Assembly: GCF_000687995.1 (NCBI RefSeq)
Contig: NZ_JIAC01000001.1
Coordinates: forward strand, 2,232,001-2,296,000
Reading direction: 5' to 3'
DNA from: Selenomonas ruminantium AC2024
GTDB lineage: Bacteria > Bacillota > Negativicutes > Selenomonadales > Selenomonadaceae
Length of the DNA stretch: 64,000 bases
Every line of letters starts with the position of its first letter. Within the stretch, counting starts at the first letter, position 1. Made by a program: the position numbers and the translations under genes. Below, one piece after another: positions 26,065-34,917 of the stretch. The notes under the pieces were generated by a model, which was given only the letters and a program-made list of their open reading frames with translations, did not search any database and was not told the DNA's origin.

Positions 26065-27236
26065 GACAATCGTTCCTTAAAGTCCTGATAACCAAACTTT
26101 TTGACCAATGTACAGTCACCACTGGCATCCATCTTCCAAATGGAAGGCAGGGCCATGCCGTTGAAGGTGTTGTTCTTGACCATGGAATAGATGGCCATAT
26201 CCTCAAAATAGAGCCTGTCTCCCGGCAGGATTTCCCGGTCAAATGAATAATCGCCGATAATATCCCCCGCCAAGCAGGTGCAGGAGGAAAGTTTATAGGT
26301 ATGTGCTTTCTCCCCTGCCTCGCCGGAATCTTTAAGCGGCGGCCGATAAGGCATTTCCAAAACATCGGGCATATGGCAGGCGGCTGACGCGTCAAGGAGC
26401 AGGATATTTACGCCATGATTTTTGACGGTATCCAGCACTTCCGTAACGAGATACCCCGCATTGAGCGCCACGGCTTCGCCGGGTTCCAAGTAAACTTCCA
26501 CCGCATATTTTTCTCTGACAGCTTTGACTAAATCAATCAGCATCTGGCGGTCATAATCCGCCCGCGTGATATGATGGCCGCCGCCCATATTGAGCCAATG
26601 AATGTTGTCCTTTTGCAGCCAACAGCCAAACTTCTGCTCTACGGCCTGCAAAGTCTTAGCCAAAGCATCACTGTTCTGTTCGCAAAGGGTATGAAAGTGC
26701 AAGCCGTCCAGCAAAGCCCAAAGCTGCGGTTCGGCTTCTACCGCCCGGGCAAAATCCTCCGCCGTAACGCCTAAGCGCGAACCGGGTGCACAGGGGTCAT
26801 AGATATCATGCTCCTGCGTCGAACATTCGGGATTGATGCGCAGGCCAATGCCATGCGTTATGCCCCGCGCCTGCTGAATTTCCTTAACCTTGGCGCCAAA
26901 GCGGCGCAGCTGGGAAAAGGAATTGAAGATTACATGGTCGCAGATAGCGGCAATCTCCTCGATTTCCTCAGGCCGATAGGCAGGGGAAAACACATGGTTC
27001 TCCCCTGCCATTTCCTCATGGCCCAAGCGTGCCTCATAAAGGCCGCTGGCGGTAGCACCGTCAAGGTACCTGCCAATCAGCGGGTACTCGGCAAACATCG
27101 AAAAGCATTTCTGCGCCAGCAGGATTTTGCAACCTGCCGCTTCTTTGACCTGCTGCAAAATCCGCAGGTTATTCTCTAAAGCCTGCTCATCCACCACATA
27201 GGCGGGCGTGGGCACTTTGTCGATTTTCATGCGCAT
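26061..27236 (-). CDS. nspC: Carboxynorspermidine/carboxyspermidine decarboxylase
   Basis: NspC is a PLP enzyme of the alanine racemase fold that decarboxylates carboxynorspermidine or carboxyspermidine. In 391 residues it shows the N-terminal PTPAYVVDE, the PLP-lysine segment LLAQKCFSMFAEYP near residue 42, LDGLHFHTLCEQNSDAL near 180, NMGGGHHIT near 225 and a late LAGDIIGDYSF motif. It overlaps aguA by 4 bp and is 3 bp from the dehydrogenase gene, its usual partner. The start could also be the ATG two codons later. Confidence 0.93.
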   Translation of the reverse strand: MRMKIDKVPTPAYVVDEQALENNLRILQQVKEAAGCKILLAQKCFSMFAEYPLIGRYLDGATASGLYEARLGHEEMAGENHVFSPAYRPEEIEEIAAICDHVIFNSFSQLRRFGAKVKEIQQARGITHGIGLRINPECSTQEHDIYDPCAPGSRLGVTAEDFARAVEAEPQLWALLDGLHFHTLCEQNSDALAKTLQAVEQKFGCWLQKDNIHWLNMGGGHHITRADYDRQMLIDLVKAVREKYAVEVYLEPGEAVALNAGYLVTEVLDTVKNHGVNILLLDASAACHMPDVLEMPYRPPLKDSGEAGEKAHTYKLSSCTCLAGDIIGDYSFDREILPGDRLYFEDMAIYSMVKNNTFNGMALPSIWKMDASGDCTLVKKFGYQDFKERLS

Positions 27237-27239
27237 GCC

Positions 27240-28499
27240 TTAGTCCACCAGCACCGGATTTTCTTCGACCTTCCAGGGCAGGCCCCATTTGTTGAGGGCT
27301 TCCATATACGGGTCCGGGTCGAACTCGTCCGTGGTGAATACGCCGGGCTTTTTCCACTGGCCCGTGGCTACGAGCATGGCACCAATCATCGCGGGAACGC
27401 CGGTCGTATAGGAGATGGCCTGCGAGCCGACTTCCTTATAGCATTCCTGATGGTCGCAGACATTGTAAATGTAGATGGAGCGCTCCTTGCCATCCTTCTT
27501 GCCCGTAAAGATGCAGCCGATATTCGTCTTGCCCTTCGTGCGCGGGCCAAGGGATGCCGGGTCGGGCAGCAGGGCTTTGAGGAACTGAATCGGCACGATT
27601 TCCTGACCGTTGTAGTTAATCGGTGTCGTGGAGAGCATGCCCACATTTTCCAGGCAGCGCATATGGTCGAGATAGCTCTGGCCAAAGGTCATAAAGAAGC
27701 GAATGCGCTTGACCTCGGGCATATTGCGGCCCAAAGCCTCGATTTCCTCATGGTGCAGCAGGTACATATCCTTCTTGCCCACACCCTCGAAATCATACTC
27801 GCGCTTGATGCTCATGGCCGGAATCTCAATCCACTTGCCGTTTTCCATATAGGAGCCGGGGGCGGAAACCTCGCGCAGGTTGATTTCGGGGTTGAAGTTC
27901 GTGGCAAAGGGATAACCATGGTCGCCGCCATTGCAATCGAGGATATCAATGGTGTCGATGGTATCGAAGTAATGTTTCTTGGCATAAGCGGCAAATACGG
28001 AGGTTACGCCCGGGTCAAAACCTGTGCCCAAAAGCGCCGTCAGGCCCGCATTCTTGAACTTATCCTCATAAGCCCACTGCCAGGAATAGTCAAAGTAGGC
28101 GGAAAAGCCCAAATCCTTACAGCGCTTTTCGTAAATCTTACGCCATTCCGGGTCTTCCGTATCTTCCGGCTCGTAGTTTGCCGTGTCGATATAATCCACG
28201 CCGGCAGCCAGGCAGGCATCCATAATGGTCAAATCCTGATAGGGCAGGGCTACGTTGAGCACAGCATCCGGCTTATATTCTTTAATCAGCTTGGTCAGAG
28301 CCTCCACATCATCGGCGTCAATCTGCGCCGTGGTGATTTTCGTCTTCGTCTGGCCCTGCAGTTTTTCCTTCAAGGCATCGCACTTGGAAACCGTGCGGCT
28401 GGCAATCATAAGTTCGTCGAATACCTCATCATTCTGACATACCTTATGGATGGCTACACTGGCAACGCCGCCGCAGCCGATAATCATTAATCTGCTCAT
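27240..28499 (-). CDS. Carboxynorspermidine/carboxyspermidine dehydrogenase (saccharopine dehydrogenase family)
   Basis: The enzyme condenses aspartate semialdehyde with a diamine (diaminopropane or putrescine) using NADPH. The 419-residue product has the N-terminal nucleotide-binding loop IIGCGGVASVAIHKV, the segment VLNVALPYQDLTIMDACLAA near residue 85, DYIDTANYE near 107 and GTGFDPGVTSVFAAY near 155, all as in the family. It overlaps speE by 4 bp (ATGA). Because the operon makes putrescine, carboxyspermidine is the likelier product. Confidence 0.93.
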   Translation of the reverse strand: MSRLMIIGCGGVASVAIHKVCQNDEVFDELMIASRTVSKCDALKEKLQGQTKTKITTAQIDADDVEALTKLIKEYKPDAVLNVALPYQDLTIMDACLAAGVDYIDTANYEPEDTEDPEWRKIYEKRCKDLGFSAYFDYSWQWAYEDKFKNAGLTALLGTGFDPGVTSVFAAYAKKHYFDTIDTIDILDCNGGDHGYPFATNFNPEINLREVSAPGSYMENGKWIEIPAMSIKREYDFEGVGKKDMYLLHHEEIEALGRNMPEVKRIRFFMTFGQSYLDHMRCLENVGMLSTTPINYNGQEIVPIQFLKALLPDPASLGPRTKGKTNIGCIFTGKKDGKERSIYIYNVCDHQECYKEVGSQAISYTTGVPAMIGAMLVATGQWKKPGVFTTDEFDPDPYMEALNKWGLPWKVEENPVLVD

Positions 28500-29356
28500 T
28501 TTCTTACTTCCTCCTCTGAAAGAATATCCTCAACATATTTGGGCAGCATAAAAGCACCCTTATGCAGATGGGTCGTATAATACCAGGTTTTGAGTCCGCG
28601 CGCGTTCCACCGCTTGTCATCAAAATCCTTCAACGGATGATATTTCTTGGACGCAAAACCAAACATCCAAAGCCCCGCGGGGCAGGTCGGGATTCCCGCC
28701 TGATAAACGCGGCTCACAGGAAAGCTCTGATAAGCCTTGCGGTGCATGGCGCGGAACGCCGCCTCATCCTCATCATAAAACGGGCTGCCATGCTGATAGA
28801 CCATAATACCGTCATCATGCAGGGCACGATAACAGTTGCCATAAAACTCGCGCGTAAACAGCCCTTCCGTATGGCCAAAGGGGTCTGTCGAATCGTTGAT
28901 GATGAGGTCGTACTTATCCCGGCAGCGCCGCAAAAAGCGCAGGCCGTCCATGTTCGTAATCTTCACCCGGTCATCATCAAAGCCCTTGGCCGTCTCGGGG
29001 AAAAACTCCCGCGAAACCTCGATGAACATTTCGTCCGGCTCCACCACATCAATGGACTCAATCTCGGGGTACTGGGTCAGGACTTTGGCTACACCGCCGT
29101 CGCCGCCGCCGATAATCAGCACATTTTTTACGTTGGGATGAACGGCCATCGGCACATGCACCACCATTTCGTTGTAGATGAATTCATCTGCCTCCGAAAA
29201 GATAATTTCGCCATCGAGCACAATCATCCTGCCAAATTCACGCGATTCAAACACATCAATACGCTGATATTCACTCTGCTTGGAAAAAAGCTGTTTATCC
29301 ACCCGCACAGAGGTTTTGACATTTTCCGTATCCATCTGGGAAAACCATATTTCCAT
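28496..29356 (-). CDS. speE: Spermidine synthase-like aminopropyltransferase SpeE
   Basis: SpeE transfers an aminopropyl group from decarboxylated AdoMet to putrescine or a related amine. The 286-residue protein has the family plan: DEFIYNEMVVHVPM near residue 55, the nucleotide loop IIGGGDGGVAKVL near 80 and INDSTDPFGHTEGLF near 155 with the catalytic aspartate kept. Two positions differ: the strand usually reading like GVIQTTERDE is GEIIFSEADE, and the following GPAEG is GHTEG. No AdoMet decarboxylase (speD) lies in the operon. The start at 29356 follows AAGGAGG by seven bases. Donor and acceptor are therefore uncertain. Confidence 0.85.
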   Translation of the reverse strand: MEIWFSQMDTENVKTSVRVDKQLFSKQSEYQRIDVFESREFGRMIVLDGEIIFSEADEFIYNEMVVHVPMAVHPNVKNVLIIGGGDGGVAKVLTQYPEIESIDVVEPDEMFIEVSREFFPETAKGFDDDRVKITNMDGLRFLRRCRDKYDLIINDSTDPFGHTEGLFTREFYGNCYRALHDDGIMVYQHGSPFYDEDEAAFRAMHRKAYQSFPVSRVYQAGIPTCPAGLWMFGFASKKYHPLKDFDDKRWNARGLKTWYYTTHLHKGAFMLPKYVEDILSEEEVRK

Positions 29357-29370
29357 GTATCTGCCTCCTT

Positions 29371-29408
29371 TTGACCAGTCAATCTGACCGGTCAAGTTGA
29401 CTGGTCAA
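29371..29408. repeat. Three TTGAC-N2-GTCAA units between the decarboxylase and speE
   Basis: Units lie at 29371-29382 (exact), 29384-29395 (one mismatch) and 29397-29408 (exact), separated by single bases. They fill the gap between the speE ribosome binding site and the decarboxylase gene, and the last unit supplies that gene's TGA stop codon. Confidence 0.9.
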
Positions 29409-30862
29409 ATTTCCGTCAAAATGCGCATTTCCCGGCATTCCAAGTCCTGCGTTCCCTGCAGGGAGCAGCCCTTTTCCCGGGCGTATTCGATATAGTCGAG
29501 AATCTCCTGGGTAATGCGCTCGCCCGGTGTCAGAATGGGTATTCCCGGCGGATAACACATAAGCATTTCTCCAGCAATCCGTCCTACGGTTTTCTCCAGA
29601 GGCATGCGTTCTCCCTGAGCATAAAAGGCATCCCGCGGGCTCATCACGAGTTCAGGCGCAATGAATTCCCCGCAGTAAAGTTCCTTCCGGTTCGCGGCCG
29701 CCGAACGATCCGCAATATCTTCCAAAGCACCCACCAGCCGCTCGATATCGCGGATGCGGTCACCGATGGAAATATAGGCTAAAATATTGCCGATATCGCC
29801 GAATTCAATCTGAATATCGTACTCGTCACGCAGCATATCGTAGACTTCAATGCCCGTCATGCCAATGCCCTGGGTGAAAACGGATAGCTTCGTCACATCA
29901 AAGTCGAATACGCTGTCCCCGTCGATAAGTTCCCGGCCATAGGCATAAAAGCCGCCAATCTCATTGATTTCCGCACGGGCATACTCCGCCATCGAGCTGA
30001 CCTTCTCAAAGGACTCGCGGCCATGCAGGGCCAGATTGCGGCGTGACAAATCAAGGCTGGAAATCAGCAGATACGAAGCACTCGTCGTCTGGGTCAGATT
30101 GATAATCTGCTGCACGTATTCGGCGTCCACGCCCTTGCCACAGAGCATAATGGAACTCTGCGTCAGGCTGCCGCCGGATTTATGCATGGAAACTGCCGCC
30201 AAATCCGCTCCGGCCGCCATGCCCGAAATCGGCAGATTATCGCCAAAGTACAGATGGGTACCATGCGCCTCGTCCACGAGCACTTTCATGCCGGCCTTAT
30301 GGGCAATATCCACAATGCCCTTTAGGTCGGAAGCGATGCCATAATAAGTGGGATTGTTGACAAAGATGGCCTTGGCCTGGGGATGCTCGCGAATGGCCCG
30401 CTCCACATCCGACAGCGCCATGCCCGTGGCAATGCCAATCTGATGATTGACCCGTACCGGCACATAAACCGGAATGCCGCCGCAGAGCACCAGCGCATTG
30501 ATGACGCTCTTATGCACATTGCGCGGCAACAGGATTTCCTCCCCCGCCCGCACCGTCGCAAGCACCATCGCCTGCACAGCCGAGGTGGTGCCATGCACCA
30601 TAAAAAACGCTTTCTGCGCGCCAAAGGCATCGGCAGTCAGTTCCTCCGCTTCCTTGATTACCGAAACCGGATGACTTAAATTATCCAGCATCTTCATGGA
30701 ATTGACATCGACACCCACGCATTTTTCGCCCAGAAAATCCACGAGTTCCGGGTTGCCCCGCCCCCGCTTATGCCCAGGCACATCAAAGGGCACCACGCGC
30801 CGCTTGCGCAGTTCTAACATTGCTTCATATACAGGGGCCGTATGTTGACTGATTCTATCCAT
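29405..30862 (-). CDS. Orn/Lys/Arg decarboxylase, probably arginine decarboxylase
   Basis: A 485-residue fold-type I PLP decarboxylase of the short, SpeA/CadA-related form common in Firmicutes. Visible are FDVPGHKRGRG near residue 26, VHGTTSAVQAMVLA near 90, VDEAHGTHLYF near 198 and the PLP-lysine in SMHKSGGSLTQ near 228. Start at 30862 with GGGAGGGG upstream. Sequence alone does not separate Arg, Lys and Orn specificity, but aguA and aguB downstream require agmatine, so arginine is the likely substrate. First gene of the operon. Confidence 0.88.
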   Translation of the reverse strand: MDRISQHTAPVYEAMLELRKRRVVPFDVPGHKRGRGNPELVDFLGEKCVGVDVNSMKMLDNLSHPVSVIKEAEELTADAFGAQKAFFMVHGTTSAVQAMVLATVRAGEEILLPRNVHKSVINALVLCGGIPVYVPVRVNHQIGIATGMALSDVERAIREHPQAKAIFVNNPTYYGIASDLKGIVDIAHKAGMKVLVDEAHGTHLYFGDNLPISGMAAGADLAAVSMHKSGGSLTQSSIMLCGKGVDAEYVQQIINLTQTTSASYLLISSLDLSRRNLALHGRESFEKVSSMAEYARAEINEIGGFYAYGRELIDGDSVFDFDVTKLSVFTQGIGMTGIEVYDMLRDEYDIQIEFGDIGNILAYISIGDRIRDIERLVGALEDIADRSAAANRKELYCGEFIAPELVMSPRDAFYAQGERMPLEKTVGRIAGEMLMCYPPGIPILTPGERITQEILDYIEYAREKGCSLQGTQDLECREMRILTEI

Positions 30863-31021
30863 TTTCCCCTCCCAGATAAAGATTCCGACAATTATCACTA
30901 ATGTCGTTACTTCTAAAATTTTACAGTTTCTTAAAAGATTAAGCAAGTAAAATTATTTTATGGATTATAAGAATTGGATTGCTATTTGCTACAGCTCAGT
31001 TTGGAGCGGAAATGAGAATAT

Positions 31022-31061
31022 ACAAAAACCGTTTGGACAAAGTTTCTTCTTCCAAACGGTT
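31022..31061 (-). terminator. Terminator of the OFA-family transporter gene
   Basis: On the minus strand AACCGTTTGG pairs with CCAAACGGTT followed by a TTTTT run, 36 bp after the stop codon. The remaining gap 30863-31021 is the AT-rich leader of the decarboxylase gene and shows no other feature. Confidence 0.85.
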
Positions 31062-31097
31062 CGTATGTTAGTCAAAAGCAGATAGACAATTATGTTT

Positions 31098-32312
31098 TTA
31101 ATGAACCTGCGGCGTCTGCACCGGCACTGCCGCCGTATTGCCATAGAATTTCAACGCCGTGGCAATCAAAAGATTCAGCACAAAGCAAGCGCCAAAGAAG
31201 TACAAGGTATCTGCATAACTATGGGTGTGTTCCCAAAACCACGCTACGATGGTCGGCCCCACTACACCAGCTACGCCCCAGGCGGTGAGCACGCGGCCGT
31301 GGATGGCGCTGAGTTCTTTCGTGCCAAAGATATCGGAAAGATACGCCGGCATGCAGGAAAAGCCGCCGCCGTAGCAGCTGATAATCAGAAACACCAGCAT
31401 TTGGAACAGCATAGCATCACGGGTGCCTGCCAACAGCCAGAACGCAGCTGTTTCCAGCGCAAAGAACACCATATAAGTAAGCCCGCGGCCCAGATAATCC
31501 GAAAGTGTTGACCAAAGGATGCGCCCGCCGCCATTTAAGAGACCGATAATACCCACCATCGAAGCTGCCTGTGCCGCATCCATGCCCGTGACCTGCTGGG
31601 CCATCGGCGAAGCCACCGCCAACAGGCCAATGCCGCAGGTAATGTTGACAAAGAATATCCACCAAAGCGCACCGAACTGCCAGGTCTTAATGGCTTCGGC
31701 CGCCGTTGCACCATGCTGCAGTTTCTTGACTACAGAACTTCCTTCCGGCAGTACCGGCGGCTGCAGATACATAGCCGACGCGCCAATCAGCACCATATAG
31801 ACCGTGCCCAGAATCAAGAAATTTTCCACCAGACCAAACTGCGCCGTCAGATACTGCATCACCGGCCCGGCAATGAGTGCCGCAAAGCCAAAGCCCATAA
31901 TGGCCAGCCCCGTGGCAAAACCGCGGTGATTGGGGAAATACTTAACCAAAGTCGATACCGGCGTAATGTAGCCCACGCCCAAACCGATGCCGCCAATCAC
32001 ACCATAGAAAAGATAGAGCAGCGGCAGGCTGTGAAGATAAAAAGCCAGCGCCGTGCCGAACATCCCTGTCCCAAAGAAAGACATGGACAAAAGACCGCTT
32101 TTCTTCGGACCATGTTTTTCCACAAACCGCCCCAAGAAACCTGCGGACATGCCCAAAAACAGAATAGCCAAAGAAAACGTCCAAGTCGTCTCCGACAGAC
32201 TAAAGCCCATTTCCGCCATAATCGGACGGGTCAGTACACTCCAGGCATAGACGCTGCCGATGGAAATATGAATTCCCACTGCAGCCAGAGCAATCAACCA
32301 ACGATTCCGCAT
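31098..32312 (-). CDS. MFS transporter, oxalate/formate antiporter (OFA) type
   Basis: The 404-residue protein has twelve hydrophobic segments and starts MRNRWLIALAAVGIHISIGS followed by VYAWSVLTRPI, the OFA family N-terminus. GFLGRFVEKHGPKKSGLLSM is the motif A loop; IGLGVGYITPVSTLVKYFPNHRGFATGLA near residue 115 is typical of OFA carriers. ATG at 32312 is preferred because AAAGGA lies eight bases upstream. Members move oxalate, formate or other carboxylates; the substrate here is open. Hairpins of similar sequence flank the gene on both sides. Confidence 0.85.
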   Translation of the reverse strand: MRNRWLIALAAVGIHISIGSVYAWSVLTRPIMAEMGFSLSETTWTFSLAILFLGMSAGFLGRFVEKHGPKKSGLLSMSFFGTGMFGTALAFYLHSLPLLYLFYGVIGGIGLGVGYITPVSTLVKYFPNHRGFATGLAIMGFGFAALIAGPVMQYLTAQFGLVENFLILGTVYMVLIGASAMYLQPPVLPEGSSVVKKLQHGATAAEAIKTWQFGALWWIFFVNITCGIGLLAVASPMAQQVTGMDAAQAASMVGIIGLLNGGGRILWSTLSDYLGRGLTYMVFFALETAAFWLLAGTRDAMLFQMLVFLIISCYGGGFSCMPAYLSDIFGTKELSAIHGRVLTAWGVAGVVGPTIVAWFWEHTHSYADTLYFFGACFVLNLLIATALKFYGNTAAVPVQTPQVH

Positions 32313-32370
32313 GAAAACCATCCTTTCTGCTGTATAAACAGCAACCGAAAAGAGATTTCCCCCGCGGCAA

Positions 32371-32408
32371 AACAAAAACCGCCTGGACAAAATCTCTGCC
32401 CAGACGGT
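32371..32408 (-). terminator. Hairpin with T-run in the transporter leader (possible attenuator)
   Basis: On the minus strand ACCGTCTGG pairs with CCAGGCGGT (one mismatch) and runs into TTTTTGTTTTG about 60 bp before the transporter start. It resembles the terminator after the gene. It either ends transcription of the small upstream gene or attenuates the transporter. The rest of 32409-32630 shows no gene. Confidence 0.6.
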
Positions 32409-32630
32409 CGGCTTATCTTAACCATACAGTGCATGTGGTCATTTCCACTAATCCGTCAGCCCTGCATGGCCTGTTTACTTTTGCAATTAGTATATCAGCA
32501 TCCATAGGATTATGTCAATGGATTTTCTTCTCTTGTCAAAGCGACTGTATAATTGGGAACTATCAGCAAACAAGTAAGCACTACGTAAAACCATATTTTT
32601 TTCATGACATGCCCCTTCTTGCTATTCGAC

Positions 32631-32888
32631 CTACTGGCTTTTAAAACAACGATCTAATAATCGACCCAGCAAAATGCAAACTCTTTCACCCCAGGCCACG
32701 ACCACCACGATAACGACCGACCCAATTACCAGCATTTGCTCCAGATGCGCAAGCTCCACCTTCTGCTCTGGTGTTAGCTTCAATAACATACTGCCCCATT
32801 CCAGTCTCCACAGTCCCATACTGTTCACATAGACAAACAAAAGATACTCCAAGACCAGAATCACTACGAGTTTCTTTAGAACAGACAC
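32631..32888 (-). CDS. Small two-segment membrane protein
   Basis: An 85-residue protein with a hydrophobic N-terminal segment (LVVILVLEYLLFVYV) and a second one (MLVIGSVVIVVVVAWG) joined by a charged loop. I do not recognise the family. The start is GTG at 32888 with AAGGAGG eight bases upstream, which supports it as a real gene. The flanking gaps hold nothing else that I can identify. Confidence 0.55.
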   Translation of the reverse strand: MSVLKKLVVILVLEYLLFVYVNSMGLWRLEWGSMLLKLTPEQKVELAHLEQMLVIGSVVIVVVVAWGERVCILLGRLLDRCFKSQ

Positions 32889-33034
32889 GGCTTTTCCTCC
32901 TTTTCATCTTTCCCCTTTGACAGACCAAACAGGAAATGAGTCACAAAAGCAGGGATACTGACATCATAGCCAAGATAAAGCAAATCCCGCACGTATTGTA
33001 CCATATTTTTCGAACAACTTCCACTATTCGCCCA

Positions 33035-34240
33035 TCAGGGCCGCGCCGCCATCTCCTCCACCACCTGATAGAGATAGCCCAGGGCGGAATGCATTTTTTC
33101 CAAGGACAAGTCCACGCCATAGCGCTGTTCAAGCTGGCCTATCCCCTGCTCCATGCCGCTCGCCTGTTTCTTGTCCTGCAAATCGGCAAACGAGAGCTGG
33201 CGGATATAGTCCTTGCTGAGATTCTGCATGCCCAGACCTATGAGGCGCACCGGCTGGCGTTTTACCTTTCGCAGCAATTCCACCGCAATTTTGTAAATCT
33301 CATAGCCGTCATCGGTACTTTCGCAGGCCTGGGAACGGGTAATGGATTTCATATCCCCATAGGTAATCTTGAGCGTTACCGTCCGGCCGTAAAGTCCCCG
33401 CTTCTTGAGCCGCTCGTCCACATTGCGGGCAAAAATCAGCAGCACATCCTGCAAAAAGGCGAAATTCCGCTGGTCCTTCTGAAAGGTCATTTCCCGGCTC
33501 AATGACTTGGCATCGGCGGCATCATAATGAACCACCGGCCGTTCATCCATGCCTAACGCAGAATTGAGGATAAAGCTGCCGTGTTTTGGCCCCAACATTT
33601 CCAGCACCTGTTTTGACTTGGCGATGATGTCTTTGACCTTATAAATGCCATAGCTATTTAATTTTTCTGCCGTGCGCCTGCCAATGCCAAAAATCACACG
33701 GATATCCCGCTCGCTAATCAGCTCGCAATACGACTCCCGGTCAGGAATCACAAAAAAGCCGTCCGGCTTTTTCTCCTCACTGGCCATCTTCGCCGCCGAC
33801 TTGGAATAGCCAATCCCCACAGAGCAGGTCAGTCCCGTCTCAGCTTTTACCCGGGCTTTTATCAAAAGGCCCAGTTCCTCGGGACTATGAAAATTCTTTA
33901 CGGAACGGGTAACATCCAGATAACCTTCATCACAGGCAATATACTCCGTGACATCTGCGTAGGTTTCCCAGATGTGATGAAGTTCCTCGGATATTCGGCG
34001 GTATTTTTCATAGTCGCCGTGCATAAAGACCGCCTGCGGGCAAAGCCGGTATGCCTCCTTGATATTCATAGCCGAGTGGACGCCAAACTTTCGGGCAATG
34101 TAATTGCAGGTGGAGACAACACCGCGTTCATGGGGCATAGCGCCGATAACAACCGGCCTGTTCTTCAGTTTGGGATTGTCCCGGATTTCCACAGAAGCAA
34201 AAAATGCATCCATATCCACATGTATGATGACCCGCTTCAT
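33035..34240 (-). CDS. dinB: DNA polymerase IV (DinB)
   Basis: A 401-residue Y-family translesion polymerase. It starts MKRVIIHVDMDAFFASVE (first catalytic Asp at residue 8), has ACDEGYLDVTRS near residue 103 with the second acidic pair, the helix-hairpin-helix part FGIGRRTAEKLNSYGI near 180, and the little-finger domain. The usual SIDEAYLD motif reads ACDEGYLD, but the acids are kept. ATG at 34240 is chosen for AGAGGA upstream; the longer frame lacks a site. Confidence 0.93.
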   Translation of the reverse strand: MKRVIIHVDMDAFFASVEIRDNPKLKNRPVVIGAMPHERGVVSTCNYIARKFGVHSAMNIKEAYRLCPQAVFMHGDYEKYRRISEELHHIWETYADVTEYIACDEGYLDVTRSVKNFHSPEELGLLIKARVKAETGLTCSVGIGYSKSAAKMASEEKKPDGFFVIPDRESYCELISERDIRVIFGIGRRTAEKLNSYGIYKVKDIIAKSKQVLEMLGPKHGSFILNSALGMDERPVVHYDAADAKSLSREMTFQKDQRNFAFLQDVLLIFARNVDERLKKRGLYGRTVTLKITYGDMKSITRSQACESTDDGYEIYKIAVELLRKVKRQPVRLIGLGMQNLSKDYIRQLSFADLQDKKQASGMEQGIGQLEQRYGVDLSLEKMHSALGYLYQVVEEMAARP

Positions 34241-34364
34241 AATGTCCTCTTTCTGCGCGCGTAAGTAACTTACACAAAGTGTAACACGAAAGCGCGATTC
34301 AGGCAAGGATAATTACACACTGCAACCGTCTCTTTGCAACAATTTCCCCTGCGTAAGCAAGTGA

Positions 34365-34490
34365 TATGCTCACAGAAAATTTTGCTTGTCGGCAGGAAAT
34401 CCCAAAGACAGCGACGAATGGTACGACGTCGATGTGCGCAATGTGAGCACCATCATTCTGAACAAGAATGGAACCAACGAATACTATTGA
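34365..34490 (+). pseudogene. 3' remnant of an unidentified plus-strand gene
   Basis: An open frame without a credible start runs from 34365 to a TGA at 34488-34490 and ends with a protein-like segment (KDSDEWYDVDVRNVST then IILNKNGTNEYY). It is followed 37 bp later by a strong terminator, the arrangement of an intact gene end. The upstream part is missing, so this looks like the tail of a gene cut off near 34.35 kb. I cannot name the family. Confidence 0.5.
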
Positions 34491-34526
34491 TTCGCTTTCG
34501 TAAGGAACAACAAGCAGGCAGAAAAG

Positions 34527-34566
34527 CGGGGCTATGCATACACTTATGCATAGCCCCGTTTAGTTT
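34527..34566 (+). terminator. Strong hairpin after the gene remnant
   Basis: CGGGGCTATGCATA pairs perfectly with TATGCATAGCCCCG across a four-base loop and is followed by TTTAGTTT. Confidence 0.8.
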
Positions 34567-34612
34567 AGCCCGTTGTCACTACGAGCTTTTTCTTATTTGT
34601 TACAACTCAGCT

Positions 34613-34808
34613 GGGTGGAGGTGGTAATACTTTTCGCCGTTGCACTAAATGACCCTCAAGCAAATGTATGGGCTTTTTAGTTACCTGCGCCGGGCAAGAC
34701 CGGCGGCGCGTATGTTCAGCCCAATGTTTTAGTTTGTGCCTTTTATGGGCCAGTCCTCACTTCGTTCGGACAGTCGTTCCACGCCGAAAAGCATCACCAC
34801 CTCCGCCC
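34613..34808 (-). repeat. Structured ~195-bp element, copy 1
   Basis: The element has long complementary ends: GGGTGGAGGTGGTAATAC at 34613 and the complement of GGGCGGAGGTGGTGATGC at the far end, continuing for about 33 bases with few mismatches. Internal blocks (AGTTACCTGCGCCGGGCA at 34679 and CCTCACTTCGTTC at 34755) recur in copy 2 in the opposite orientation. No reading frame of note lies inside. Strand is assigned by the direction in which arm differences become G-U pairs. It could be a structured RNA or a palindromic mobile element. Confidence 0.7.
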
Positions 34809-34917
34809 TAAGCAATGTCCGTACCAACTATCATTTTCGTGGTGATAAGGAGCTAAAACATCGATGTTCTTGTTACGGGAGCAACGAGTTCTCGCCGATT
34901 GTATAATTCATCGCTAT

